Source: Saccharospirillum sp. (lineage in GTDB: Bacteria > Pseudomonadota > Gammaproteobacteria > Pseudomonadales > Natronospirillaceae). From it: 64,000 nt of DNA. Every line of letters begins with the position of its first letter. Position 1 is the stretch's first letter. The stretch is taken from assembly GCA_018402545.1 (NCBI GenBank), contig JAGYIL010000003.1:186001-250000 (forward strand), given 5' to 3'. The notes under the pieces are model-generated. The model was given only the letters and a program-made list of their open reading frames with translations. It had not been told where the DNA came from and did no database searches. A program made the position numbers and the translations under genes. Below are positions 49,593 to 58,313 of the stretch, one piece after another.

Positions 49593-50402
49593 ATGGACGA
49601 TGTTTTCATCAGACAACGCAACAACGTTAAAGTCTTCGGAAATGGTGAACGGGTATTGATGTTTGCACACGGTTTCGGGTGCGACCAGACCATGTGGCGC
49701 TTTGTGACCGACACGATGCAGCGCGATTACCGCATCGTCACTTTCGACTATGTCGGCTCTGGTGAATCAGACTTGTCGGCGTTCAATTCAACCCGCTACG
49801 CCACGCTGGAAGGCTACGCCGACGATATTACCGATATTCTGGAAGCCCTGAACCTTACCGGTGTCACCCTGATCGGGCATTCGGTCAGCTCCGTCATTGG
49901 CATGCTGGCGGCCATCAAGGCGCCAGAGCGTGTCAGCCAGCTCGTCATGGTATGCCCGTCGCCCTATTACCTGAATGACCCGCCAGACTACGAAGGTGGC
50001 TTTGAACGGGATGATCTGGAAGAACTCATCGACTTGATGGACAAAAACTACATAGGCTGGGCCAACTACCTGGCGCCCCTGGTGATGGGTGGCCGCGCCG
50101 GTCCCCAGTTCGTTCACGAGCTCTCCGGCAGTTTTTGCTCCACCGACCCGCTGGTGGCCAAAACCTTTGCCAAAGCCACCTTTTTTTCAGACTATCGGAG
50201 TGTATTGCCGAATTGCACAATCCCGACTCTGGTACTGCAAAGCCGGATCGATTCTCTGGCGTCGGTAAAGGTAGGCCAATACGTCACCGACCACCTGCCC
50301 AACGGCCAACTCAAAATACTGGATACCGAAGGCCATTGCATTCATATGACAGACCACAACCAGGTCGAAACGGAAATACGGGCCTTTGCCTCGGCCCGTT
50401 AA
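49593..50402 (+). CDS. RsbQ/KAI2-like alpha/beta hydrolase
   Basis: 269 aa, the length of Bacillus RsbQ (269). The triad is Ser97 (GHSVSS), Asp220 (LQSRIDSLA) and His248 (EGHCIHM), each one residue from RsbQ Ser96/Asp219/His247. AHGFGCDQTMWRFVTDTMQRD and TFDYVGSGESDLSAFNSTRY are strongly RsbQ/D14/KAI2-like. In Bacillus RsbQ hydrolyses an unknown small molecule needed by the PAS-phosphatase RsbP in energy-stress signalling. Here the partner is a PAS-GGDEF-EAL protein 32 bp upstream, so the product may control cyclic di-GMP. No signal peptide. Confidence 0.9.
   Translation: MDDVFIRQRNNVKVFGNGERVLMFAHGFGCDQTMWRFVTDTMQRDYRIVTFDYVGSGESDLSAFNSTRYATLEGYADDITDILEALNLTGVTLIGHSVSSVIGMLAAIKAPERVSQLVMVCPSPYYLNDPPDYEGGFERDDLEELIDLMDKNYIGWANYLAPLVMGGRAGPQFVHELSGSFCSTDPLVAKTFAKATFFSDYRSVLPNCTIPTLVLQSRIDSLASVKVGQYVTDHLPNGQLKILDTEGHCIHMTDHNQVETEIRAFASAR
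50378..50399. terminator. Hairpin at the end of the RsbQ-like gene
   Basis: ACGGGCC and GGCCCGT pair across 8 nt inside the last codons, just before the stop. It lies between convergent genes and might stop transcription weakly in both directions. No U-run. Confidence 0.35.
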
Positions 50403-50417
50403 ATCCTGCAAACCGCT

Positions 50418-52100
50418 TTAGTTAGCCGCCTCACGGCTCACCCGGTTTGAATAGCGCACCGGGTTTTCCAGCTGCCAGACAGACTCCTGTTCTGGCAATG
50501 GCATCACAAAGCGTTTCAACTGCGGTGTCGCCCGGCACATATCCGGCTGGGTTCGCACCACTTCCACTTCATCGCCCTTCACTCTAAGCAGCAAGTGGTT
50601 CTCTTGCGTGCAACCATTCGACATCACCGAGAACTCGAGGCCCTCTTCGGTAATGGCCGGGTTAAACACCACCTCCGGGGGCTCGGACGCAAAGGGGTTG
50701 GAAGAGCAGGCCGCCAGGCCCAGTGTTGAAAGCAGAACCAGGGCCAAAGGGCCTTTTCGGGTTCTACGAAACACTACCAGAGGCGCTGCAAGCAACAGCC
50801 ACCAGGAAGAGAAGGCGCCGCCTCCGCCTGAGAAGCGAGTTGAAGTAGAAGTGGGTTTCACGACCACGGCATCAAACTTAAGCTCATAGGTTTTATCATT
50901 GATATCAAAAAACACGTCACCTTTATAAGTACCAGCAGCATTGAAAACAGCATTAAAGCTGACACTGCAGCTTTGGCCATTCTCAAGGGCAGACCCACAT
51001 AGATTCGAGGCTACAGAAAATCCAGCGGGCAAATCGTTGTAGTTAAAAGGGGACAAATCTATTCGTGAACCAGAGTTATTGGTTATCGACCAGCCAACCG
51101 TCCTGTTCATCGAATTTTCGGACCGGCCAAAACTAACATTCCAGTCAAAATCTATTGATTCGAGCCAATAGGCTTTTACATTGTCAATCCAGTACATCAA
51201 ACCATAAACATCGGCATATACACCGTATGTTTCCGCACAAGACAGCCCAAAACTCACTATCCCGTACTGAATAAAATCGGAGCCATTATTCTGAAACAAT
51301 GGTCCACCGCTATCTCCCTGGCACGAATCTTTTCTAGCCCCCACATTATCTACGCCATTTACATAGCCAGCACACACCATTATCTCGTCATCATAGTTGG
51401 AATATTTGCTAGAACAGGCTGAGGCAGTGACGGCGGGGATATCTAGTTTTAATAGATCTCTTGAGGCTTTGAAAGTATTTGTGCTGTAAGTTGTATCACC
51501 TAATCCTATTACAGTTACATCATCTCCAGAAAATGAGAGATTCGGATAGTTATTAATTTGCGGCAACGTCACCGCTTCTACGACACCAGGGCCTGGTATT
51601 TCAGCCAGTCGAATAAGCGCGATATCATTGGCAAAGGTGCCCGGATCGTATTTCTTGTGAAATAAAATTTCACGACCCTGGTCAGAAACATTTATGTCGT
51701 ATAATTCATCATTAAATTCTGGGAAAAGGGCTGTATATACTTCATCAGAAATAGGGGCAGTTTCCGACACGGAACATTGACTTGTATCACATGTTTCATA
51801 CCCCATCTTGTTTCCAGGGTCGCCAAGCCAAATTTTATATTCAAAATCTCCAAGGCAGTGAGCAGCTGTCAATACCAGCCCGTCTCCTATGTAACTGGCC
51901 CCACAAGCGGGCTCCCAAAGAAACTCATTATCTCCGTCACCCCATTCGTATTTGACCATCAATATCGCAAAGAAATCCCCCTCTGCCCCTGTAGCAGGTG
52001 TTCCACCAATAATCCTAGGCTGAATTTCCTCCGCCCAGGCCATGCTCCCAGCCCCAATCAATACCAGCCAGACTAAGACCGCTTTCACACCGCTACGCAC
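50418..52100 (-). CDS. Trypsin-like protease with GlyGly-CTERM fused to a lipoprotein
   Basis: 560 aa from a GTG after AGGG; later Sec signal VKAVLVWLVLIGAGSMAWA. The S1 protease domain (RIIGGTPATG) has His81 (LTAAHC), Asp159 (NDIALI), Ser264 (DSCQGDSGGP) and Asp258 for trypsin-like specificity. A beta-sandwich follows (about 330-420). SGGGGAFSSWWLLLAAPLVV then FRRTRK is a GlyGly-CTERM tail, the substrate of rhombosortase. Such proteins normally end there, but this frame continues into LALVLLSTLGLAACSS, a lipobox with Cys465, and a further 95 residues. The protease part is markedly A+T-rich (17 G/C in the 60 bases 51661-51720); the lipoprotein part matches the host. A fusion of an acquired gene with a resident one is likely. 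Confidence 0.85.
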   Translation of the reverse strand: MRSGVKAVLVWLVLIGAGSMAWAEEIQPRIIGGTPATGAEGDFFAILMVKYEWGDGDNEFLWEPACGASYIGDGLVLTAAHCLGDFEYKIWLGDPGNKMGYETCDTSQCSVSETAPISDEVYTALFPEFNDELYDINVSDQGREILFHKKYDPGTFANDIALIRLAEIPGPGVVEAVTLPQINNYPNLSFSGDDVTVIGLGDTTYSTNTFKASRDLLKLDIPAVTASACSSKYSNYDDEIMVCAGYVNGVDNVGARKDSCQGDSGGPLFQNNGSDFIQYGIVSFGLSCAETYGVYADVYGLMYWIDNVKAYWLESIDFDWNVSFGRSENSMNRTVGWSITNNSGSRIDLSPFNYNDLPAGFSVASNLCGSALENGQSCSVSFNAVFNAAGTYKGDVFFDINDKTYELKFDAVVVKPTSTSTRFSGGGGAFSSWWLLLAAPLVVFRRTRKGPLALVLLSTLGLAACSSNPFASEPPEVVFNPAITEEGLEFSVMSNGCTQENHLLLRVKGDEVEVVRTQPDMCRATPQLKRFVMPLPEQESVWQLENPVRYSNRVSREAAN

Positions 52101-52349
52101 ATCCCTACTCCCACAAGACAGTCCGCTTAGAATAATCCAATCCAGACTATCCAGCCATGCCAATACTCCTAAAAAGCGAACCGGTCGGCAGGAAACAGAC
52201 GCCTTGCATTCACCGCTGCCCCCCGGACAGATCTTTCCACCCACTTGGGTTAGCCAGTCTGCTTCCGGCGGGCTATCATTCTACCAATGGTACGTTTGTT
52301 GTTCGTGCCACTAAGGTTCACTTTACCAGCAAAGGGACGGCACATCGTC

Positions 52350-53285
52350 ATGAAGCCCGATAATGCCTCTACGTCACTCGCCGCTCTGATCCCCACCCTC
52401 AAGCAGTTGTTTGAAGGCAGTGGCACCATGGTGTACCTCTACGATGAGGCAGATACCCTGGTTTACGCCAACGCCAACTTCTATGAACGGACCGCCCTGC
52501 CCGCTGGCTCGCTCCCGCACTGGCGCGACCTGATGCGGGAAAATCACCGTTCGAACAAGGGCTTGCTGATCGAAACGGACGACATCGAAGACTGGCTGGC
52601 CAACGCCGAGCAACGGCGCAGAAGCGTTCCCTACCGCCAGTTTGAGATCGATACCGTCGATGGCCACTGGATTCTGATGTCGGAAACGGTGATCCCGAAT
52701 GTGGGTATTCTGGGTGTGGGCGTCGACATCACCCGGGCCAAGCACACCACCACCCTCCTCCAACACGAGTATCAGCAGGCCCTGGTAGAAGCCGAAACCG
52801 ATGCGCTGACCCGAATGGGTAACCGGCGGGCGCTCGACCGACTGCGGCGTTTGCTCACACTGAATGGTCAAAACCGGGTAATTTCTGCACTGATGATCGA
52901 TATCGACTGGTTCAAGCCCTACAACGATAGCCTGGGCCATTTGCAGGGCGATGAGTGCCTGCGCACCATTGCCGACGTTATTCGATCCGGTTTTCGTTCT
53001 GAAGAGGCCTATCCGCTGCGTATTGGTGGTGAGGAGTTCCTGATTCTGATGGTCGATGCCGACCTGCAGTCCGCCAGCCAGGTCGCCCGGCGCATTCTGC
53101 GCGACATTCGTGGCCGGGCCATCCCCCACCCGGCCACCGAGGTCGGCCATGTCACCCTGAGCATTGGGGTGGCATCGGGCACGGTGACCGATGATGACAG
53201 CATCTCAACCCTGCTGGATGAAGCCGATAAGGCCCTGTATCAGTCGAAACACGCCGGCAGAGACCAGGTGACCCTGGCCTCATGA
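52350..53285 (+). CDS. PAS-GGDEF diguanylate cyclase
   Basis: 311 aa. The N-terminal PAS-like domain (about 10-130: MVYLYDEADTLVYANANFYE; GHWILMSETVIPNVGILGVG) precedes a short coiled linker and a GGDEF domain with TRMGNRRALDRLRRLL, MIDIDWFKPYNDSLGHLQGD and GGEEF (226-230). The inhibitory site is degenerate, RSEE in place of RxxD, so product inhibition may be weak. No transmembrane segment. The ATG is chosen as the start of PAS homology; the ribosome binding site is poor. It converges on the racemase gene with only 4 bp between stops. Confidence 0.9.
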   Translation: MKPDNASTSLAALIPTLKQLFEGSGTMVYLYDEADTLVYANANFYERTALPAGSLPHWRDLMRENHRSNKGLLIETDDIEDWLANAEQRRRSVPYRQFEIDTVDGHWILMSETVIPNVGILGVGVDITRAKHTTTLLQHEYQQALVEAETDALTRMGNRRALDRLRRLLTLNGQNRVISALMIDIDWFKPYNDSLGHLQGDECLRTIADVIRSGFRSEEAYPLRIGGEEFLILMVDADLQSASQVARRILRDIRGRAIPHPATEVGHVTLSIGVASGTVTDDDSISTLLDEADKALYQSKHAGRDQVTLAS

Positions 53286-53289
53286 GGCA

Positions 53290-53979
53290 TTAGCGGAGCG
53301 CGTACGCCACCGCCCGTGCGGCATGAATCTGCGTGGTATCGTACAGCGGCACCGGTGTGTGGGCTTGCTGGATCAGCAGGCCGATCTCGGTACAGCCGAG
53401 TATCACACCCCGGGCACCCTGCGCGGCCAGATCATCCACCACCGCCAGATACTCGGCCCGGGAACGCTCGCTGATGACGCCCTGGCACAGTTCTTCGTAG
53501 ATGATCCGGTGAATGCGGTCGCGCTGCGGTGCATTGGGTGTCAGCACCGCTATGCCTTTGGCTTCCAGCCGCTCCCGGTAAAACGCCTGCTCCATGGTAA
53601 AGCGGGTACCGAGCAGGCCTATGCGGTCGATGCCTGCATCCAGCAGCACCTGAGCGGTGGCATCGGCGATGTGCAGCAGGGGAATGCTAATGGCGGCTTC
53701 GATTTGTGGGGCGACCTTGTGCATGGTGTTGGTGCCTATCAGCAGCACCTCGGCGCCAGCTGATTCAACGGCCTGGGCAGCAGCCGACAGTATGCGCCCG
53801 GTTTCATCCCAGTTGCCCTGGTGTTGAAGGGCCTCGATCTCGGCAAAATCAACACTGTACAGCACCACTTTGGCCGAATGCAGGCCACCCAGGGCGGTTT
53901 TGACGTTTTCGTTCAACAGCCGGTAATAAGTCTGGGTCGATTCCCAGCTCATGCCGCCCAACAGTCCAATGGTTTTCAT
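53290..53979 (-). CDS. Aspartate/glutamate racemase family protein (RacX/YgeA type)
   Basis: 229 aa. The catalytic pair is asymmetric: Thr83 in IGTNTMHK where most relatives have Cys, and Cys196 in LGCTEIGLL. This Thr/Cys arrangement is that reported for E. coli YgeA (Thr83/Cys197), a broad-range or Asp/Glu racemase. The N-terminus IGLLGGMSWESTQTYYRLLN is typical. It lies at the end of a run of minus-strand genes with an SMR transporter and RidA, suggesting amino-acid handling. Confidence 0.88.
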   Translation of the reverse strand: MKTIGLLGGMSWESTQTYYRLLNENVKTALGGLHSAKVVLYSVDFAEIEALQHQGNWDETGRILSAAAQAVESAGAEVLLIGTNTMHKVAPQIEAAISIPLLHIADATAQVLLDAGIDRIGLLGTRFTMEQAFYRERLEAKGIAVLTPNAPQRDRIHRIIYEELCQGVISERSRAEYLAVVDDLAAQGARGVILGCTEIGLLIQQAHTPVPLYDTTQIHAARAVAYALR

Positions 53980-54023
53980 CCTCAGGCTCCCTTTCCTGCG
54001 TTAGTAGCGAGTTTTACAGTTGG

Positions 54024-54353
54024 CTAATGACCGGCCTTGGAAAAGACGTTAATGGTCACCACCCCGGCAATGATCAGCCCCATGCCCAGAAGGGCGGGGA
54101 AATCCAGTTTCTGACCATACAACAGCCACGACGACACCGAGATCAACACGATGCCAAGTCCCGCCCAGATCGCGTAGGCAATGCCGACCGGTATGGTTCT
54201 GAGCGTCAGTGACAGAAAGTAAAACGCCAGCAGATAACCGGCAACAACGATCAGCGAGGGCCAAAGCCTCGAAAACCCCTCGCTGGATTTTAACGCAGAG
54301 GTGGCGACCACTTCCGCGACAATGGCGATACTCAGGAACACCCAGTTTTGCAT
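54024..54353 (-). CDS. Small multidrug resistance transporter (EmrE family)
   Basis: 109 aa, four transmembrane helices (EmrE 110 aa). The essential membrane glutamate is Glu14 in [18 protein letters not shown], in the same position as in Emr[18 protein letters not shown] is the family's second signature, and the fourth helix is [16 protein letters not shown]. The family exports cations such as quaternary ammonium compounds by proton antiport; related members export guanidinium or polyamines. It lies between the racemase and ridA. Confidence 0.93.
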   Translation of the reverse strand: MQNWVFLSIAIVAEVVATSALKSSEGFSRLWPSLIVVAGYLLAFYFLSLTLRTIPVGIAYAIWAGLGIVLISVSSWLLYGQKLDFPALLGMGLIIAGVVTINVFSKAGH

Positions 54354-54448
54354 AGATACCTCCGGTCAGTGAGCGGGCGATGGTAACCACTCACCCCGGA
54401 AAGAGACAGCCTTGAAGACTCTGGTTTCCTATGTAATAGGCCTGTGGC

Positions 54449-54802
54449 TCAGGCCGGAATAGCGGCAATCACCATCACTTCCACTTTCCACTCTGGCTTG
54501 GCCAGGTTACCGGTGACACAGGCACGCGCCGGGGTGCGGCCGGGCACAACCCAGGCATCCCAGGCTTCGTTCATTTCACTGAACTCGGCCATATCGGTGA
54601 CCCAGATTGTGGCTGACAGGATGTGGGATTTGTCGGTACCGGCCTGGGCCAGCAACTGATCGATGCCTTGCAGAATCTGTTCGGTCTGGCCGCGCATGCC
54701 GGCGCTGGCATCCGGAGCGACCTGGCCTGCCAGGTAGACGGTATTGCCGTGGATAACGGCCTGGCTCATACGGTGGTTGCTGTCGATGTAACGATCGCTC
54801 AT
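54449..54802 (-). CDS. RidA-family enamine/imine deaminase
   Basis: 117 aa from MSDRYIDSNHRMSQAVIHGN. The RidA fold is clear (VYLAGQVAPDASAGMRGQTE; GRTPARACVTGNLAKPEWKV with the conserved Arg). It hydrolyses reactive enamines released by PLP enzymes, or acts on related products. Its place in a run with a racemase, an aminotransferase and deacylases fits cleaning up such intermediates. The first in-frame start, 29 codons upstream, has no homology. Confidence 0.9.
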   Translation of the reverse strand: MSDRYIDSNHRMSQAVIHGNTVYLAGQVAPDASAGMRGQTEQILQGIDQLLAQAGTDKSHILSATIWVTDMAEFSEMNEAWDAWVVPGRTPARACVTGNLAKPEWKVEVMVIAAIPA

Positions 54803-54845
54803 AAAATGCACTCTGTTGGTTGGGAAATTAGAGGTTGTTAAGAAT

Positions 54846-55883
54846 TCAGCCCCGCCGAAAGCCTTGCAGGAAAGCTGCGAGATTATCACCGAGGCTGTCG
54901 GTTGGGTAGCCGCCTTCCTGAACTATGACTTTGGGTCCTTTGACCTGGGCCAGGCGCTGGCCAATGCGATAGAAATCTTCGGTTTCCAGCGTCATGCCCG
55001 CCAGGGGGTCATCTTTGTGGGCATCGAGCCCCAGCGCGATGACGATGGCCTGGGGTTTGAACGCCGACAACGCAGACAGCAAGCGCGACAGTGCCTGCAA
55101 AAACGCAATGCCATTGGCACCCAGGGGCAGCGGCACATTGCAGTTAAAGCCCTTGCCGTCACCTTCCCCCACTTCCGTCGCCGCGCCCCAGAAAAACGGG
55201 TAGAAATCGGCCGGGTCGACATGAACCGAGCCGGTCCACACATCGTTTCGCTCCCAGAATATGTCCTGGGTGCCATTACCATGGTGAAGGTCGACATCAA
55301 TAATCGCCACGCGATCGTATTTCTCCCGCAAAACGGTTGCCGCCAGCGCGGTGTTATTCAGAAAGCAGAACCCCCCTGCCCGCTCTGGCCCGGCATGGTG
55401 ACCCGGTGGCCGGCACAGGGCGTAGCTGACGTCCTCTCCCTGCACCACGGCGTCGGCTGCCGCCTGTGCAGTGGCGGCGCTGGCGATGATGCCGGTATAA
55501 CTGCCCTCGTCCATCGGGCAGGCCATATCGTGCATGTGCCAGCCTGCCTGACCGATGATGTGCCGCGGGTAGACACTGGCATGGCCACAAGGGTGTACGT
55601 TGGGGGCAACCACGGCTGAAGCAGCGGGCAGTGTCCGCCAGCGTTCCACCACGGTTTCCAGAAAATCGAGATAACGGCCACTGTGAATACGCTTAAGCCG
55701 GTCGATCAACACGGTGTCGCGAGCCTGTGCGGGTAACAGCACCAGGCTCGCGCCTGCCGTTTCGATGGCTGCTTTCAATCGATCGGCGCGCAGCGGTTGC
55801 TCCGGTGACGGCGCAGGTTGACCGCGCAGAAAAAAATGTTTGGGCGCGTGTTCGCTTTGCGCTTCATGGTAATAGCATTTCAC
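54846..55883 (-). CDS. Acetylpolyamine amidohydrolase (histone-deacetylase family)
   Basis: 345 aa (the Mycoplana enzyme has 341). The class II deacetylase motifs are present: LCRPPGHHAGPERAGGFCFL (paired catalytic His), IIDVDLHHGNGTQDIFW (zinc Asp and His) and a C-terminal EGGYP. The insertion around VHVDPADFYPFFWG is typical of polyamine deacetylases. It removes acetyl groups from acetylated diamines and polyamines and may also act on N-acetylated amino acids. It stands immediately downstream of the ABC transporter genes (10 bp). Confidence 0.88.
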   Translation of the reverse strand: MKCYYHEAQSEHAPKHFFLRGQPAPSPEQPLRADRLKAAIETAGASLVLLPAQARDTVLIDRLKRIHSGRYLDFLETVVERWRTLPAASAVVAPNVHPCGHASVYPRHIIGQAGWHMHDMACPMDEGSYTGIIASAATAQAAADAVVQGEDVSYALCRPPGHHAGPERAGGFCFLNNTALAATVLREKYDRVAIIDVDLHHGNGTQDIFWERNDVWTGSVHVDPADFYPFFWGAATEVGEGDGKGFNCNVPLPLGANGIAFLQALSRLLSALSAFKPQAIVIALGLDAHKDDPLAGMTLETEDFYRIGQRLAQVKGPKVIVQEGGYPTDSLGDNLAAFLQGFRRG

Positions 55884-55893
55884 AATGCACCGC

Positions 55894-56679
55894 CTAATGG
55901 TTGTTGCCGAGGTGTTTTTGCAGGAAGTTTCGCGTGCGTTCCTGGTCCGGGTTACTGAACAGTTTATCCGGCGTGCACTCCTCTACAACCACACCGCCAT
56001 CCATAAACAGGGCCCAGTCGGAAACATCACGCGCGAAACTCATTTCGTGGGTAACAATCAGCATGGTCATGTGCTCCTCGGCCAGGCTGCGCATTACCCG
56101 GTTTACCTCCTCGACCAGTTCCGGGTCGAGTGCCGAGGTGGCTTCGTCGAACAGCATGACCTTGGGTTTCATTGCCAGTGCCCGGGCAATGGCAACACGC
56201 TGCTTTTGCCCGCCGGATAACCAATTCGGAAATACATCGGCTTTTTCCGCAAGCCCCACCCGCTCCAGCTGCTCCATACCGAGTTCACGGGCGGTTTTCT
56301 TATCCATCCCTTTGAGCTTGCGCGGCGCCAGGGTCACGTTATCGATGGTCGACAAATGCGGGAACAGGTTAAAGTGCTGAAACACCATGCCCATGTTCTG
56401 GCGTATGTTATTGATGTGTCGCTCAAAGGCCAGGCCTTTCATATCCGGCCGGTTAACCTGAACGCCATCGAGCAGGATGGCGCCTTCATCAATCACCTCG
56501 AGGTGATTGACCGACCGCAAAAGGGTGCTCTTGCCGGAACCGGAAGGCCCGATGATGGAAATGATTTTGCCGCGGTTGACCGTCAGGTTAATGCCTTTCA
56601 ATACTTCCAGGTCACCAAAGCGCTTGTGCACATTGCGCACTTCAACCATGGGTGTATCTGTCGATTGTTCAGTGCTCAT
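55894..56679 (-). CDS. Polar amino-acid ABC transporter ATPase
   Basis: 261 aa of the GlnQ/HisP class. Walker A is [20 protein letters not shown], the signature [20 protein letters not shown], Walker [15 protein letters not shown] and the switch His in TMLIVTHEM. The segment [18 protein letters not shown] is the usual Q-loop of this class. It works with the two permeases and the binding protein encoded upstream. The substrate cannot be read from the ATPase. Confidence 0.96.
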   Translation of the reverse strand: MSTEQSTDTPMVEVRNVHKRFGDLEVLKGINLTVNRGKIISIIGPSGSGKSTLLRSVNHLEVIDEGAILLDGVQVNRPDMKGLAFERHINNIRQNMGMVFQHFNLFPHLSTIDNVTLAPRKLKGMDKKTARELGMEQLERVGLAEKADVFPNWLSGGQKQRVAIARALAMKPKVMLFDEATSALDPELVEEVNRVMRSLAEEHMTMLIVTHEMSFARDVSDWALFMDGGVVVEECTPDKLFSNPDQERTRNFLQKHLGNNH

Positions 56680-56714
56680 AAAAAAGCTCCAGTTTCTTTT
56701 TTTATCGGGACATT

Positions 56715-57368
56715 TCAGCGACGGTAAGCGGTCCGCCGTTCCAGCCAGGCCTGCCCCAGTTCCATCAGAATATTGATCACGTAGTACATCAGCGCGATGA
56801 CCATAAAGAACTCGAACGGCCGGAACGACACGCTGATCGCATACTGGGAGGCATACACCAGCTCAGCCACCCCAATGGCAGAAAGCACCGAGGTGTCCTT
56901 TACCATCAGAATCATGTTGTTGCCCAGTTGGGGAATGGAGCGAATAAACGCCTGGGGCACAATGATGTACAAAATGGTGTTCCAGTGCCCGAAGCCCAGC
57001 GACCGCGAAGCTTCATATTGACCGTCGGACACCGATTTGATGGTGGCAATGAAAATATCGGCGTTATACGCCATGTAGTGGAAGCCAAGGCCTAGAATAC
57101 CAACCACTATGGCCGGAATCAGAATCCACTCGCCCAGACCAAAATACAGGAAGTAGAGCTGCAACAGCAGCGGCGTGGTCATGAACAGCCAGATAAAAAA
57201 CCGCAACGGCCAGCTCACAACCTTTTTCGTATAAATCGAGATCACGGCAACCACCAGCCCACCAATAATGGACATCAGCGCGACGGCAATGGCCACCAGT
57301 GACCCTACACCAACGCCTTTCAACAGGGTCGGGAAGTAGGTAATTACGGGCGCAAAATCAAATACCAT
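56715..57368 (-). CDS. Polar amino-acid ABC transporter permease
   Basis: 217 aa with about five transmembrane helices and the coupling motif [20 protein letters not shown] (EAA loop). HisM/GlnP class. It is encoded 12 bp downstream of a second permease, so the transporter is a heterodimer in the membrane, as in HisQM. The start [12 protein letters not shown] is preceded by AGGAG. Confidence 0.95.
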   Translation of the reverse strand: MVFDFAPVITYFPTLLKGVGVGSLVAIAVALMSIIGGLVVAVISIYTKKVVSWPLRFFIWLFMTTPLLLQLYFLYFGLGEWILIPAIVVGILGLGFHYMAYNADIFIATIKSVSDGQYEASRSLGFGHWNTILYIIVPQAFIRSIPQLGNNMILMVKDTSVLSAIGVAELVYASQYAISVSFRPFEFFMVIALMYYVINILMELGQAWLERRTAYRR

Positions 57369-57380
57369 CTGACTGATCTC

Positions 57381-58043
57381 CTATTGAGTGGTGTATCGGG
57401 TGGCACGACGATAGGCCAGCTCGATAATGCCCATAACGGCATAGATGATAATGATGTACATCAGTGCACTGAGGGTGAAGATTTCCAGCGGTTTGTAAGT
57501 GGAACCGATCAGACGCTGTGCCTGGTAGGTCAGCTCAACCACGGAAATAATCGACACCAGCGAGGAATTCTTGATCAGCACAATGGCAAGCACCCCAACG
57601 GAGCGAATCATCAGGCTCGCCGCCTGCGGCAGCACAATCGACACCATGGTTTGCACCTTGCCGAAACCCAGAGACCGGGCCGCTTCACTCTGGCCTTTGT
57701 CGACCGACTCGATAGAGCCGCGAATTGCTTCGCTCATGTAGGCGCCAATATTGAACGCGCCAACAACGACACCGCAGGTTATTGGGTCCAGCCGCAAGCC
57801 AAGGCTCGGCCCGCCGTAGAACACCAGCAACAACTGAACGAAATAGGGTGTCCCTCGAATCACACTGATATAACCGCGGGCAAACCAGCGGATGGGTGCA
57901 AAGCGGAAGGTCTGTAAAAACACCAGCCCGCACGCCACAAAGAACCCGAAGAAAATGGCGCGGGAAGAGATATCGATCGTAACCCAGGCCGCCCTGATCA
58001 ACAGGGGCGTCACCTCGACCATCAAGTCAAAGTCCATGGTCAT
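57381..58043 (-). CDS. Polar amino-acid ABC transporter permease
   Basis: 220 aa, HisQ/GlnP class. N-terminal helix (AIFFGFFVACGLVFLQTF), RGTPYFVQLLLVFYGGPSLG and the EAA loop QSEAARSLGFGKVQTMVSIV. Partner of the next permease. It is separated from the binding-protein gene by 270 bp that hold repeat element 8, so the two parts of the transporter may be expressed at different levels. Confidence 0.95.
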   Translation of the reverse strand: MTMDFDLMVEVTPLLIRAAWVTIDISSRAIFFGFFVACGLVFLQTFRFAPIRWFARGYISVIRGTPYFVQLLLVFYGGPSLGLRLDPITCGVVVGAFNIGAYMSEAIRGSIESVDKGQSEAARSLGFGKVQTMVSIVLPQAASLMIRSVGVLAIVLIKNSSLVSIISVVELTYQAQRLIGSTYKPLEIFTLSALMYIIIIYAVMGIIELAYRRATRYTTQ

Positions 58044-58091
58044 ACCTTTTTTGCTGTTTTCGGAGACTCAACGCTCAAACGGCGATGACCA

Positions 58092-58219
58092 GCGACGGGT
58101 GTCACGGGTATCTCTGAGGGGTAGTCCACAGCAGGGATGCTGCGGCCTAGGCCCGAGACGTCGGACCGCCATGGACGGATCTACGCCGACCCATCAGAGA
58201 TACCCGTGACATCCGGCGC
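58092..58219. repeat. Intergenic inverted-repeat element 8
   Basis: The arms 58092-58121 and 58190-58219 pair at 27 of 30 positions. The core has TAGTCCACAGCAGGGATGCT, a small hairpin, and a GCCATGGACGG motif; a 14-16 bp piece (CCGAGACGTCGGACC) makes it longer than usual, and the same motif is present as GGTCCGACGTCTCGG in element 4. It lies between the binding-protein gene and the first permease, where bacterial transporters often carry stem-loops that make the binding protein more abundant. Confidence 0.85.
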
Positions 58220-58313
58220 GGACCATTGCCTCATGGTAGACGCCATCGTCTAAAGCGTTGACCCAAGGACGAACTCATTGCAACGCGTGCAGAAAGCTCG
58301 CCCTTTTCAGCCC

